This document shows positions 26,704-35,582 of a stretch of 57,805 nt of DNA, one piece after another. The position numbers and the translations under genes are program-made. This DNA comes from an uncultured bacterium (GTDB lineage Bacteria > Bacillota > Clostridia > Lachnospirales > Lachnospiraceae): NCBI GenBank assembly GCA_905214955.1, contig CAJMON010000009.1, positions 1-57,805 of the forward strand, given 5' to 3'. A model generated the notes under the pieces. It ran no database searches. It worked only from the letters and a program-made list of their open reading frames with translations, and was not told the origin of the DNA. How positions within the stretch are numbered: position 1 is the first letter of the stretch; each line of letters starts with the position of its first letter.

Positions 26704-27963
26704 ATGACCCAGTCTGTTTCAGAACGTATTTCTTACTTTCGCACCATGCTTTTGGAAACCGCCAGAATTCCTTCCTGGCATTATTCTGCTGCATTTTCTC
26801 TCATCGAAAGCAGCTGTTCCTGGGAAATGGAACTGAAAAATTTTTTCCTTCTGGAATCCGGCGCTCTTCTGAAACAGATTCAGGAAAATTGTTCTCAGAG
26901 CAGTGATCCTGCGATTCCATTTTCTTTCACGGATGGCCTGAATTTTTCCTGGATGATTCTTCCTTTTCCGGAAAAGGACGCTTTTTCTTACTATGTTCTT
27001 GGGCCTGTGTTTGCTACCGATGTCTCGGAAGAATATTTCCGCCGCCAGCTGGACGTCCGAAATATGAGCCTTTCCTCCCAGGTAAAATTCATGCAGCTTT
27101 TAAAAACAATTCCCGTGATTCCCATGACCAATTTCGGTCTCTTCGCCCGGATGTTTTATTACACCTGCTTTGAAAAAAATATCAGCTTCGCCCAGTTTCA
27201 TACTCTCCGCCCCAGCCACATGAAAAAATCTTCCGGAGAGGTTCCCCACTCCTCAAAGCAGGCACTTTTCCAGTCTCAGGACATTCCAAGTACTCATGGC
27301 ACTTATCTTCTGGAGCAGCGCCGTCTTTCCCATGTGGAAAATGGAAATATTTTTTACACCCCTGCTTTGGATGATTTTTTCAGCCAGAACACAGGCACCC
27401 ATGTTCCTGGAATGCTCTGCCCCGGAAATCCTCTGCGTCAGGCTAAGGATGAGCTGATTGTTTCCATCACTCTGGTCACACGGGCTGCCATCCGCGGCGG
27501 TATGATTCCGGAAACTGCCTTTTCCCTCAGTGACCACTATATCCAGGCCGCCGAAAACTGCCCGGACCAGGACGGACTGGCCGACATTTCTGACGCCATG
27601 TACCACGACTTCACCTGGAAGGTCCACGAACTGAAACAGCAGCCAGGGCTTTCTCCTGCGGTTCAGGCCTGCCGCACCTACATCCAGAAGCATTTAAACG
27701 AGCCTTTTTCCCTGGAAGACATTGCCCGCGATTCCGGCTACACCCCCTATTATCTGTCTTCCCTCTTTAAAAAAGAAACCGGCTGCACCCTGAAAAGTTA
27801 TGCAGCCAGCGAGAAACTGGAAGCGGCAAAACTGCTCTTAAAAAATACTTCCCTGTCCATCTCCGAGATCAGCGACCGCCTTCATTTCACCAACCCCAGC
27901 TATTTTTCTGCGCTGTTTAAAAAACAGATGGGAATGACACCCACAGAGTATATTCACTCGTAA
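26704..27963 (+). CDS. AraC family transcriptional regulator
   Basis: Regulator of 419 residues. The start is placed at ATG 26704, which has GAGGAGG 8 bases upstream; the frame is open further 5' but that part is low-complexity leader. The C-terminal 100 residues hold two helix-turn-helix motifs (SLEDIARDSGYTPYYLSSLF and SISEISDRLHFTNPSYFSALF) and end in the classic MGMTPTEYIHS. The N-terminal 300 residues form a sensor part without membrane spans, probably a PocR/cupin-like ligand domain. It is divergent from GH3 across 269 bases of AT-rich DNA, so it is the likely activator of that gene in response to a beta-glucoside. Confidence 0.88.
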   Translation: MTQSVSERISYFRTMLLETARIPSWHYSAAFSLIESSCSWEMELKNFFLLESGALLKQIQENCSQSSDPAIPFSFTDGLNFSWMILPFPEKDAFSYYVLGPVFATDVSEEYFRRQLDVRNMSLSSQVKFMQLLKTIPVIPMTNFGLFARMFYYTCFEKNISFAQFHTLRPSHMKKSSGEVPHSSKQALFQSQDIPSTHGTYLLEQRRLSHVENGNIFYTPALDDFFSQNTGTHVPGMLCPGNPLRQAKDELIVSITLVTRAAIRGGMIPETAFSLSDHYIQAAENCPDQDGLADISDAMYHDFTWKVHELKQQPGLSPAVQACRTYIQKHLNEPFSLEDIARDSGYTPYYLSSLFKKETGCTLKSYAASEKLEAAKLLLKNTSLSISEISDRLHFTNPSYFSALFKKQMGMTPTEYIHS

Positions 27964-28104
27964 GTCCATTCTACTTTTCATTCCATATACACCCTTTTCG
28001 TTCCTTGAAAACGAAATCCTGTCCTTTTGGTGTTACGCTCCCCCTCTTCCTGCCATTGTACCGCAAACCATCTATTTTTTTACAATGTACAGCATATATA
28101 GGGG

Positions 28105-28143
28105 CAAAAAACGGAGCTGCCCATATCAGGCAACTCCATTTTT
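28105..28143. terminator. Bidirectional terminator between AraC and M81 genes
   Basis: Stem GGAGCTGCC / GGCAACTCC (one mismatch, 7-base loop; 28113-28121 and 28129-28137) with an A-run before it and TTTTT after it. It can stop the AraC gene on + and the M81 gene on -. Confidence 0.7.
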
Positions 28144-28162
28144 AACCACATCTCTTTATTCT

Positions 28163-29623
28163 TTAGATTCTGTCATATGCCTCTGTAATTCTCTTCGGAT
28201 CAGTTACAGGCTCCAGCGGCTCCATGGGACGCCGCACGTTTTTGTACTCTGCCAGAGTCAGCTTCTGTGCACAGTTTCCCGGAGTCAGCGCCATAATAAA
28301 TTTCTTTGCCACACTGTACAGTTCCGGTGTCAGGTATCCCTGTTTCACCACCAGAATCTGGTAATCATCCAGGTTCAGTCCGTACTCTGCCAGCACTTCT
28401 TTGGAGGTTACCGGCCCACGCTCCGCAAAGATCAGCACCGTAATGTTTTCTGTGAGAAGAACCGCCGCTGTGGGTACACCTGCCTCATCCCGGAATACTT
28501 CCTTTACCTGGGCATCTTCAAAAGTCACCTGTCTGCTGGCCGGGTCAACCACTTTTCCAAGGGTAATGGAAAAGACTTCACCAGGCTTTTTCTGTGCCAG
28601 AAATTCTACGGCAGGCTTGTCAATCATAGCCGCATACACCACGCCTTTGACGCCCTTTTTCTGAAGCAGGTTCAGCATATAGCCGTTATCTCCGGAAGCA
28701 CCCGCTGTCACATTGTCTGCGGAATCCGAAAGGATTGCCGGATATTTCTTTTCTGTCTGGCACCATGCTGCAATGGCATCCACTGCCTCCTCCGGGTCCA
28801 TGGATTCTCCCTGGAAAATAAATTCTTTTCTTCGCTCCCAGATCTCCTGTCCAAATTTTTTCGCTGCCTCCAGACCTGGCCGTTTGTCGCCTACACCAGA
28901 AATCACAATGGAAGAACCGCCCTGTGCGCAGTCTACCCAGGGCATTCCTGCAAAGTAAGAAGCACACCATACCCCCGGCGCTTTCTCCAGTTCCGGCAGA
29001 CGCTCCACCACTTCTTTTCCAAAGCCGGATTCTGTCATCATATCTTCACCTGGCATCATAAACGGCAGGCGGATGATCTCTGTCCATGGCTCCTCGTTTT
29101 CTTCCAGGGCACGGATCAGAAGCTTGGCCGTGCGGATTCTGGTTTCCGCAATATCAATGTGCGGCGCTGTCCGGTAGCCATAGACGATATTTGCCATTCT
29201 GCCCAGTGTATAGGTATTGTTGGCATGAAGATCCAGCGCTGCGGCAATGGGCACTCTTGCACCCACCCGCTCCCGGATCATGCTGATCAGAAATGCATCT
29301 CCGCTTCCGATAAATTCTACTTCCAGTGCTCCGTGGGTGGGGAAAAATACACCGTCAATAGAACCGTCCAGCGGAAGCTTGGACAACATTTCCTCTGCCA
29401 TTTCCCGGAAATCTTCCAGCTTCAGGATTCCACCCGGCCATGCGCTGGCATAAAGCCCCGGAACAATTTCATATCCGGCTTCCTGCAGCTCCTTCACTCC
29501 CGGCATTTTTTCAATGAGTTCTTCCCCTTCCCAGTATTCAAAAAAGTCTTTCTTTGTGGACATCAATGCAGTAAAAGAATTGCTTTCCTGATGCATACCG
29601 GCTACAAAAATTCTCTTCTTCAT
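28163..29623 (-). CDS. M81 family metallopeptidase (MlrC-like)
   Basis: Protein of 486 residues matching M81 (microcystinase C-like) over its full length. Metal-ligand motifs are intact: DLHAN (131-135) and His155 in TAPHIDIAET, with FFPTHGAL at 93-100. The C-terminal MlrC domain (SDSADNVTAGASGDN) follows at about 300. MlrC hydrolyses a linear peptide breakdown product in sphingomonads; in other bacteria the substrate is unknown and probably a small amide or peptide-like compound. The ribosome site is weak (AAAAGTGATAA). It is divergent from a PucR-type regulator and shares a locus with an ABC importer and DUF1177. Confidence 0.88.
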   Translation of the reverse strand: MKKRIFVAGMHQESNSFTALMSTKKDFFEYWEGEELIEKMPGVKELQEAGYEIVPGLYASAWPGGILKLEDFREMAEEMLSKLPLDGSIDGVFFPTHGALEVEFIGSGDAFLISMIRERVGARVPIAAALDLHANNTYTLGRMANIVYGYRTAPHIDIAETRIRTAKLLIRALEENEEPWTEIIRLPFMMPGEDMMTESGFGKEVVERLPELEKAPGVWCASYFAGMPWVDCAQGGSSIVISGVGDKRPGLEAAKKFGQEIWERRKEFIFQGESMDPEEAVDAIAAWCQTEKKYPAILSDSADNVTAGASGDNGYMLNLLQKKGVKGVVYAAMIDKPAVEFLAQKKPGEVFSITLGKVVDPASRQVTFEDAQVKEVFRDEAGVPTAAVLLTENITVLIFAERGPVTSKEVLAEYGLNLDDYQILVVKQGYLTPELYSVAKKFIMALTPGNCAQKLTLAEYKNVRRPMEPLEPVTDPKRITEAYDRI

Positions 29624-29708
29624 TATTTATCACTTTTCTGTCCTTATCTGACAGTTTCCCTTTCTATTTTATTTCAAATCAGATATACTAATTAATATTG
29701 GCGTCAAA

Positions 29709-29808
29709 AGATGCCTTGCGGATTGTTCCGTATTTCGTATCTTCGTATTCACTACGGTCGGTGCTAAACGTGTGCCACTGGCACACAGCGCCCCACAATC
29801 CTGGCATT
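29709..29808 (+). repeat. Cloverleaf repeat copy R1
   Basis: Member of the dispersed intergenic repeat described under copy R5. It has the outer stem GATGCC / GGCATT (29710-29715, 29803-29808), hairpin 1 (TGCGGA / TCCGTA, with a G-U pair), the CGTATTCACTACG hairpin, and hairpin 3 at 29760-29792 with the conserved bulge AAACG and the apex GTGTGCC-ACT-GGCACAC. It ends 10 bases before the ribosome site of the PucR-type gene, so it would form part of that gene's leader. Confidence 0.8.
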
Positions 29809-29830
29809 ATTACAACTTAGGAGGATCTTT

Positions 29831-31078
29831 ATGAGCAGGACCAAAGTCAACAACGAAACCATCTACCAGGAGCTGGACAAGCTTGCCAGCCTCTACTATT
29901 CTCACTGCAGTGTGAAGGATATCCTGAAATATCTTTCCGATCTGACTTCCCTGTCCGTCATCCTGACCTCCTCTTCTTTCGAAGTGCTTTCCGCCTATTT
30001 CTGGGAAGACCAGCTGGCCAACCTGGCCTATGACCGGATTCTCCCTTTATATACTGCTCCCGGTGAGTCAAACATCATTCCCTTTAAAATCAACGGACGT
30101 CTCACCAATTTTCTCGCCATGTCTCTTCCGGACCGTTCCAACTATCTTTGTATCGAAGCCAGCTTCGAGCACAGTGACAAATACCGGAAACTGATCCTGA
30201 AAAATTCCCTTCCCTTTCTTTCCCTGCTTCTGGAGAAAGCAAATCTGGAGCCCTTCGGCCACAGCGCCAACCGCTACCGGCCCCTGTTCCGGATTCTCAG
30301 GGAAGATACCTCCCGGCTTCCGGAGGAAGTCCGCCAGATTGCCAGCCTTTACCACATCGACACTGATCTGAAGCGGGTCTGTATGACCATTCAGCCCCAG
30401 GAAACCATGACTCTTGCTGAAATCAAACAGCTTTCCCAGCGGATCCGCGGATTCATCGAAGACCGCCGCTCCTTTGTGGCTTCCAGAGAAGACCTGATTG
30501 TTGTTCTCCTTTTTTATCCGCAGGAGCTTCAGGATCTGGATGCCATCACCCAGAGCTACATGCTGGCCATCGCCCTGTTTGACTTTCTCTCCGGCCAGTA
30601 TTCCCTGCGCATCGGCATCAGCACCGCCCACAAAGGCCCGGAAACCATGCATGTGGCATATAACGAAAGCATACAGTCCATAAAAGTCCAGAAACAGCTG
30701 GGGCTTTCCAATACGGCTTCCTCCTACTTTGAACAGAGTATTTTCCATATCCTGAATACGCCTCAGCTTGCCAATTTTCAAAAACTGGCTCTGGATATTA
30801 TTGAACCGCTGCTTTCCTACGATGCCGCCAATGGCACCAATTACTATGAAATTTTAAAACAGTATTTCCGAAACAATTTCAACATACAGAAAACTGCCAA
30901 AGCACTGTACATTCACCGAAACACCCTGACTTACCGTCTCCAGCACTTAAAAGAGCTGCTGAAATTCGACTTTGATTTCGAGAACAATACAGACGCTCTC
31001 TTTACACTGTACTTATGTATCTGCGTCCACGAACTGGGATACCGTGCCGATGATCCCAGAACACCGGGCATGCCCTGA
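29831..31078 (+). CDS. PucR/CdaR-type helix-turn-helix regulator
   Basis: Regulator of 415 residues. The C-terminal PucR-type helix-turn-helix is at about 355-400 (NIQKTAKALYIHRNTLTYRL followed by HLKELLKFDF). The middle shows a GGDEF-like degenerate domain (about 175-300) and the N-terminus a sensor-like domain. Such proteins control purine, sugar-acid or amino-acid catabolic genes. The start is ATG 29831 with TTAGGAGG upstream. It is divergent from the M81 gene and converges on the ABC importer genes with only 12 bases between, so it probably regulates these neighbours. A cloverleaf repeat occupies the region directly upstream. Confidence 0.87.
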   Translation: MSRTKVNNETIYQELDKLASLYYSHCSVKDILKYLSDLTSLSVILTSSSFEVLSAYFWEDQLANLAYDRILPLYTAPGESNIIPFKINGRLTNFLAMSLPDRSNYLCIEASFEHSDKYRKLILKNSLPFLSLLLEKANLEPFGHSANRYRPLFRILREDTSRLPEEVRQIASLYHIDTDLKRVCMTIQPQETMTLAEIKQLSQRIRGFIEDRRSFVASREDLIVVLLFYPQELQDLDAITQSYMLAIALFDFLSGQYSLRIGISTAHKGPETMHVAYNESIQSIKVQKQLGLSNTASSYFEQSIFHILNTPQLANFQKLALDIIEPLLSYDAANGTNYYEILKQYFRNNFNIQKTAKALYIHRNTLTYRLQHLKELLKFDFDFENNTDALFTLYLCICVHELGYRADDPRTPGMP

Positions 31079-31090
31079 GCAGTTCCAAAA

Positions 31091-31918
31091 TCAGCCTTTG
31101 ATTCCGGAACTGGTGCTGCCTTCCACAAAGTATTTCTGCAGACAGAAGAACAGGATCACCATAGGAATAATGGCAATCACAGCCGCTGCCATCAGCAGTG
31201 CCCAGTCCACGCCATAGGTATTGGTAAACTGGCTCAGGCCAAGAGAAATAGTCCATTTTGCTTCTTTGTTCAAATAGATCAGCGGACCCATAAAATCTGT
31301 CCAGGACCACACAGCAGAGAACAGTGCCACCGTTACAACCGCCGGTTTTACCAGGGGCAGAGCCACACGGGTATACACCCACATTTCCCCTGCGCCGTCA
31401 ATTCTTGCTGCTTCCAGAAGTTCATCCGGCAGATTCATATAAAACTGCCGCATCAGGAAAATGAAATAAGAGCGGCCCAAGAAATCCGGCAGAACCAGAG
31501 GAATATACGTGTTGATCCAGCCAAATTTGGAACTCATGCTGTACAAAGGAATCATAGTCACAGAAAACGGAAGCATCATGGTTGCAATAACCAGAAGAAA
31601 TACCTTATCCCTTCCAGGCCATTTCAGTTTTCCAAATGCATAACCGATCATGGGTGCTGAAATCACATTTCCGAGCACTGCCAGGCCTGTGGTTTTCACC
31701 GTGTTCAGAATGTATTTCACATACGGAATAGCCTCAAAAGCATCCTTATAGTTTTTCCATTTGATGTTCTTTGGAATCCATCTTGGCGGACTGATGAAAA
31801 TTTCTTCTGAACCTTTCAGGGAGGTGCTGATCATCCACAGAAGCGGAATGAAAAAAAACGCTGCCACGATCAGAACCGGAATGTAGATCAATAATTTTTT
31901 TAATTTTTTCTTACTCAT
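31091..31918 (-). CDS. Sugar-type ABC transporter permease (MalG type)
   Basis: CUT1 permease of 275 residues with six spans and an EAA loop at about 160-178 (PDELLEAARIDGAGE). It ends in GSTSSGIKG, as usual for MalG-type proteins. The start overlaps the end of the upstream permease gene by 8 bases. Together the two form the channel of an importer whose binding protein is the first gene of the operon. No ATPase gene is in the operon. Although the family is named for sugars, the neighbours here (M81 peptidase, DUF1177) make a non-sugar or glycosylated amide substrate possible. Confidence 0.9.
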   Translation of the reverse strand: MSKKKLKKLLIYIPVLIVAAFFFIPLLWMISTSLKGSEEIFISPPRWIPKNIKWKNYKDAFEAIPYVKYILNTVKTTGLAVLGNVISAPMIGYAFGKLKWPGRDKVFLLVIATMMLPFSVTMIPLYSMSSKFGWINTYIPLVLPDFLGRSYFIFLMRQFYMNLPDELLEAARIDGAGEMWVYTRVALPLVKPAVVTVALFSAVWSWTDFMGPLIYLNKEAKWTISLGLSQFTNTYGVDWALLMAAAVIAIIPMVILFFCLQKYFVEGSTSSGIKG

Positions 31919-32846
31919 TGTCTCTTCCGCCTCCTCCGTAATAAACCCATTTCTTAGATGTCTTAAATAAAATCAGTGTAATCACAATCATACCAATGAG
32001 CATGATTACAGCCATTGCGCTGGCATATCCGAATTTCAGATACCGGAAACTCTCATTATAAATATTTACTGCATAGAACAGCAGTGAATTTTTTACACCG
32101 CCCAGAGTTCCGTTTCCTTTCGGCTCAATGGCCGCTACCATATATGACTGGGTAAATGTGGCAAATCCGGCAATAATTCCATTAATCAGCTGGAAGAACG
32201 TGACATTGGAAAGCATGGGCCAGGTAATATAGCGGAATTTTGCCCAGGGACCGCCGCCGTCCAGATCGATGGCTTCATAATAATCTTTGGAAATATCACC
32301 GATTCCTGCCAAATATACAATAATGGTATTTCCCACTGCCCACAGTGCCATCAGAATCGCTGCCGGTTTGGACCAGGTGGCAGAGGACAGCCACAGAGGC
32401 TGAGGCAGATGGAAAAATTTCAGAAATGCGTTGACCAGACCATACTGGGGATTTAACATCCACATCCAGATAATGGCGTTGGCTACCGGAGACACAATGG
32501 ACGGAAGATAATAGAGCGTCCGGAAAATGCCTCTTCCCCGGATCTTGCTGTTTAACAGGATCGCTGAAAAAATCGACAGCGCCAGCTGCAGGGTCACGCC
32601 GATTACCACAAAATACAGGGAGTTATAAACCGATTTAAAAAAGTTCTTATCGTGAAAAATCTCCACATAGTTTTCCAGCCCCACAAACTTCGGCGCCTTC
32701 ATCAGATTGTACTCCGTGAAACTGTAATAAATGGCCGAACAGATGGGATACAGGCTGAACAGCACCATTCCCACTACCCAGGGACAGAGAAACAGGACCG
32801 CCAGACGAATCTGCGCCTTTTTCGAATTATACTTTTTCTTCTTCAT
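31911..32846 (-). CDS. Sugar-type ABC transporter permease (MalF type)
   Basis: CUT1 permease of 311 residues with six membrane spans. The N-terminus is very basic (MKKKKYNSKKAQ), the EAA loop lies at about 200-225 (DYYEAIDLDGGGPWAKF). It is separated from the binding-protein gene by an 80-base gap that contains a terminator-like hairpin. It overlaps the MalG-type gene by 8 bases, suggesting translational coupling. The binding-protein, MalF and MalG order is the standard one for this importer class. Confidence 0.9.
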   Translation of the reverse strand: MKKKKYNSKKAQIRLAVLFLCPWVVGMVLFSLYPICSAIYYSFTEYNLMKAPKFVGLENYVEIFHDKNFFKSVYNSLYFVVIGVTLQLALSIFSAILLNSKIRGRGIFRTLYYLPSIVSPVANAIIWMWMLNPQYGLVNAFLKFFHLPQPLWLSSATWSKPAAILMALWAVGNTIIVYLAGIGDISKDYYEAIDLDGGGPWAKFRYITWPMLSNVTFFQLINGIIAGFATFTQSYMVAAIEPKGNGTLGGVKNSLLFYAVNIYNESFRYLKFGYASAMAVIMLIGMIVITLILFKTSKKWVYYGGGGRDNE

Positions 32847-32876
32847 ACTCTGGTTTCATCCTTTACCTTCTCTTAT

Positions 32877-32903
32877 AAAAACAGGGTTGTCCAAGGACAA
32901 CCC
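32877..32903 (-). terminator. Attenuator hairpin after binding-protein gene
   Basis: On the minus strand GGGTTGTCC / GGACAACCC with a 2-base loop (plus 32884-32903), followed by TGTTTTT. It sits between the binding-protein and permease genes, the same place as in the other two importer operons of the window. Confidence 0.75.
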
Positions 32904-32926
32904 CGCTCATGTTTTTTTATGCAGTT

Positions 32927-34228
32927 TTATCTGCTTTCTTTCCACTCATCTGCCAGCGGCTGTAATTCTGTCTGCAGATCGTTCAGAGCTTCCTCAACGG
33001 TCTTTTCACCGCTGTAAACAGCTTCCTCTGCCAGTCCCTGCTCATCAGAATATTCTGCGCTGAACGGAACAGCCGGGAATGCTTTTGCTTTGCCTTCCAG
33101 TACAGAAGTTACAAATTTCTCAAGCTGGGGAGCTTCTTTTGTCAGCTCTTCAGATTTCAGAGCTGTATAAGTGGTCGGAAGGCTTCCTTTTGCTGCACAG
33201 AATTTGATGTAAGCTTCATCAGAGGTCAGATAGTTGATCACTTCAAAGGCTGCTTCCGGATTCTGGCTGGATGCTGTTACAGAAAGCATACCACCCTGAA
33301 GTCTGCCGGAACCTGCCAGTTCCGGATGAGCTTCCGTTACAGGAACGGTTACAGAATCCCACTGGAAATCATCTGCTGCATACTGATCAATAAAGTTTTC
33401 AAACCACTCACCTTCAATAGCAAATACGACTTTACCCTGGAAGAATGCGTTGTCAGAAGAAGCGTATGCACCGAAGCCGCTCTTGAATTTCTCTACTTTT
33501 TCTCTGTCATAATCATCATAAAAACTTGCTTTATAAGTAATTGCCTGTTTGAATTCATCGCTGGTGCAGGTAACAGTATCGGTATCAAAATCATAGAACT
33601 CTGCACCGAACAGATACGGCATTTCTACACGGTCAATCCACGGATAATCCGGAACATAACCCAGTCTTGTGTAATCGCCGTTCTCATCAGTCAGAACTGC
33701 CTGTTTGGAGATCTCTGCCATTTCTTCCAGTGTTGTCGGCGGTTCTACTCCCAGCTCATCCAGAACTGCTTTGTTGTAGAACAGCATATAGGAGTCCATG
33801 GTGTACGGAATACCATACTGAGTATCGCCGTAAGTTCCCAGCTGATATACAGAATTATAAATATTGGAAGTATCCATGCCTGTAGATGCAATGTAATCAT
33901 CAACCGGACTTAACATACCAGCCTGTGCCCATTTGCTGCAGGTGGTATCTGCGGTGTATACCAGATCAGGACCGTCGCCGCTTGGGATAGCTGTCAGCAT
34001 CTTATCTTCTGTCTGGGAGGAAAGTACCTCTACCTCGATATTATCCTGGCTGTTGTTGAAATCATCCACCACTGCCTGCAGTGCGTCCGCTTCACTTCCA
34101 CTCCAGGTATGCCAGAAAGTAACTGTGGTCTTTTCGGAACCGCCGTCTGCAAATGCCATGATAGATCCTGAAGAAACTGCTACTGCTGCAGCTGTTGCAA
34201 TGCTGACTGTTCTTACTACTCTTTTCAT
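32927..34228 (-). CDS. ABC transporter substrate-binding protein
   Basis: Extracellular solute-binding protein (family 1) of 433 residues. The start at 34228 is set by AAGGAGGAAAAGG; an ATG 21 bases earlier precedes that site. The signal peptide covers about 1-28 and ends Ala-Phe-Ala, again a signal peptidase I site without a lipobox cysteine. The mature protein begins with TVTFWHTWSGSEAD, a typical first strand and loop of CUT1 binding proteins. It is transcribed first in the operon and followed by the hairpin and two permeases. The divergent gene is DUF1177; the intergenic region holds promoters for both. Confidence 0.9.
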   Translation of the reverse strand: MKRVVRTVSIATAAAVAVSSGSIMAFADGGSEKTTVTFWHTWSGSEADALQAVVDDFNNSQDNIEVEVLSSQTEDKMLTAIPSGDGPDLVYTADTTCSKWAQAGMLSPVDDYIASTGMDTSNIYNSVYQLGTYGDTQYGIPYTMDSYMLFYNKAVLDELGVEPPTTLEEMAEISKQAVLTDENGDYTRLGYVPDYPWIDRVEMPYLFGAEFYDFDTDTVTCTSDEFKQAITYKASFYDDYDREKVEKFKSGFGAYASSDNAFFQGKVVFAIEGEWFENFIDQYAADDFQWDSVTVPVTEAHPELAGSGRLQGGMLSVTASSQNPEAAFEVINYLTSDEAYIKFCAAKGSLPTTYTALKSEELTKEAPQLEKFVTSVLEGKAKAFPAVPFSAEYSDEQGLAEEAVYSGEKTVEEALNDLQTELQPLADEWKESR

Positions 34229-34292
34229 TCCTTTTCCTCCTTGTTTCATCTCACATGCATTTATTTTGCACTTTGGTATATTTATGCGTTAA

Positions 34293-34322
34293 AGTATACC
34301 TTTTTCTCCTTATGTTTGTCAT
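34293..34322 (-). promoter_or_regulatory. Promoter of the binding-protein/permease operon
   Basis: Minus strand ATGACA (plus 34317-34322), 18 bases, TATACT (plus 34293-34298), about 65 bases before the binding-protein start. Two copies of ATGCATAAT (34330-34338 and 34355-34363, 25 bases apart) lie just upstream of the -35 and a further ATGCAT at 34255-34260; they could be binding sites for a regulator of this operon. Confidence 0.6.
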
Positions 34323-34425
34323 CGTTTTTATGCATAATATTTCACCTAATTTATATGCATAATGCACTTTCCTGATTTTTACAGGAAATTTCCGTATTTC
34401 CCTTTATTTATCGCTATTTTTCTGC

Positions 34426-34454
34426 TTGCCTTTTCCGTTTTTACATATTATAAT
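34426..34454 (+). promoter_or_regulatory. Promoter of the DUF1177 gene
   Basis: TTGCCT (34426-34431), 17 bases, TATAAT (34449-34454), 37 bases before the DUF1177 start. Good -10, fair -35. Confidence 0.6.
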
Positions 34455-34491
34455 AGGCATCAAATTTTACAGAAAGAAGGAAAATGTCCAC

Positions 34492-35433
34492 ATGTTATTA
34501 AAACAGCTGATGGAAGTATTTGATATCCTGGACGACAGCCAGGCCTCCGGTGAAAAAATGAAAAATTACCTTCATGAGATCGCTCCGGACTGCAAAGTCG
34601 AAGTCCTGAAACTCACCGGACCGGAAGGAAAATCCACCGATGTAATCCGTATTTATATTCCTGGAAAATCCGGAAAAATGAATGGCGGCACTGCTCCGAC
34701 TCTTGGCATCATCGGCAGACTGGGCGGTCTTGGTGCGCGTCCTGTGATGACCGGATTCGTTTCTGACGGTGACGGCGCCCTTGCATCCCTGACTGCCGCT
34801 GCCAAGCTTCTGGATATGCAGAAAAAAGGCGATGCCTTAGAAGGCGATGTGATCGTTGCCACCCACATTTGCCCGGATGCACCCACCCAGCCTCATGAGC
34901 CGGTTCCTTTCATGGGATCTCCGGTAGAAATGCATCAGAACAATGAAACCGAAGTGCTTCCGGAAATGGATGCCATCCTTTCCATTGACACCACCAAAGG
35001 AAACCGTGTCATCAACCACCGCGGCTTTGCCATTTCCAATACGGTAAAAGACGGCTACATTCTCAGCGTTTCTGAAAATCTTCTGGACATTATGCAGACC
35101 GTCACCGGCTCTATGCCAAAGGTATTTCCGCTGTCCACCCAGGACATCACCCCTTATGGAAATGACCTGTATCACTTAAACAGCATTCTCCAGCCGGCAA
35201 CCGCGACTCACGCACCTGTTGTTGGCGTTGCCATCACCACAGAAACCATGGTGGCCGGATGCGCTACCGGAGCCAGCCACTTCACCGATGTAGAGGAAGC
35301 TGCCCGGTTTGCCGTAGAAACCGCTAAATATTTCACAGCCGGAAAATGTGACTTTTACAGCAAAGAACAGTTTGCACACCTGACCAAACTCTACGGCTCC
35401 ATGGAGCATTTAAAAACCTACGGCAATAACTAA
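34492..35433 (+). CDS. DUF1177 family protein
   Basis: Protein of 313 residues that matches DUF1177 across its length: the opening MLLKQLMEVFDILDD, the glycine-rich TLGIIGRLGGLGARP, SDGDGAL, ATHICPDAPTQPHEPVPFMG and SIDTTKGNRVINHRGFAIS are characteristic. Conserved His, Asp and Glu residues in these motifs look like a metal site, so an amidohydrolase or peptidase-like function is possible; no reaction is established. The start is ATG 34492 with GAAGGAAA upstream, in preference to an open frame beginning further 5'. It is divergent from the ABC importer and, with the M81 gene and PucR regulator, forms a probable catabolic locus. Confidence 0.85.
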   Translation: MLLKQLMEVFDILDDSQASGEKMKNYLHEIAPDCKVEVLKLTGPEGKSTDVIRIYIPGKSGKMNGGTAPTLGIIGRLGGLGARPVMTGFVSDGDGALASLTAAAKLLDMQKKGDALEGDVIVATHICPDAPTQPHEPVPFMGSPVEMHQNNETEVLPEMDAILSIDTTKGNRVINHRGFAISNTVKDGYILSVSENLLDIMQTVTGSMPKVFPLSTQDITPYGNDLYHLNSILQPATATHAPVVGVAITTETMVAGCATGASHFTDVEEAARFAVETAKYFTAGKCDFYSKEQFAHLTKLYGSMEHLKTYGNN

Positions 35434-35530
35434 ACTGCTTATAAAGCTGTACAGACTGCAATGGGGCTGCGTCCAGAACAGACTGCCGGTTTTATAAATA
35501 CATTCTCTTTTTAATTCTATTGTTTACAGA

Positions 35531-35574
35531 AGAGAAGCTGTATGCCTGGCTCCTGCCAGACGTACAGCTTCTCT
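35531..35574. terminator. Long hairpin between convergent DUF1177 and FeoB genes
   Basis: Stem AGAGAAGCTGTA / TACAGCTTCTCT (12 bp) with an inner CTGGC / GCCAG stem. It lies between the two convergent stops. It lacks a strong T-run on either side, so it is a likely but atypical terminator. Confidence 0.55.
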
Positions 35575-35582
35575 TCATCTCA

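Noticed and set aside
28085..29695. Long open frame of 536 codons on the + strand, antisense to the M81 gene
   Set aside because: It mirrors the codon structure of the M81 gene, is rich in Cys, His and Arg without any domain, and has no ribosome site. The minus-strand frame has clear M81 motifs.
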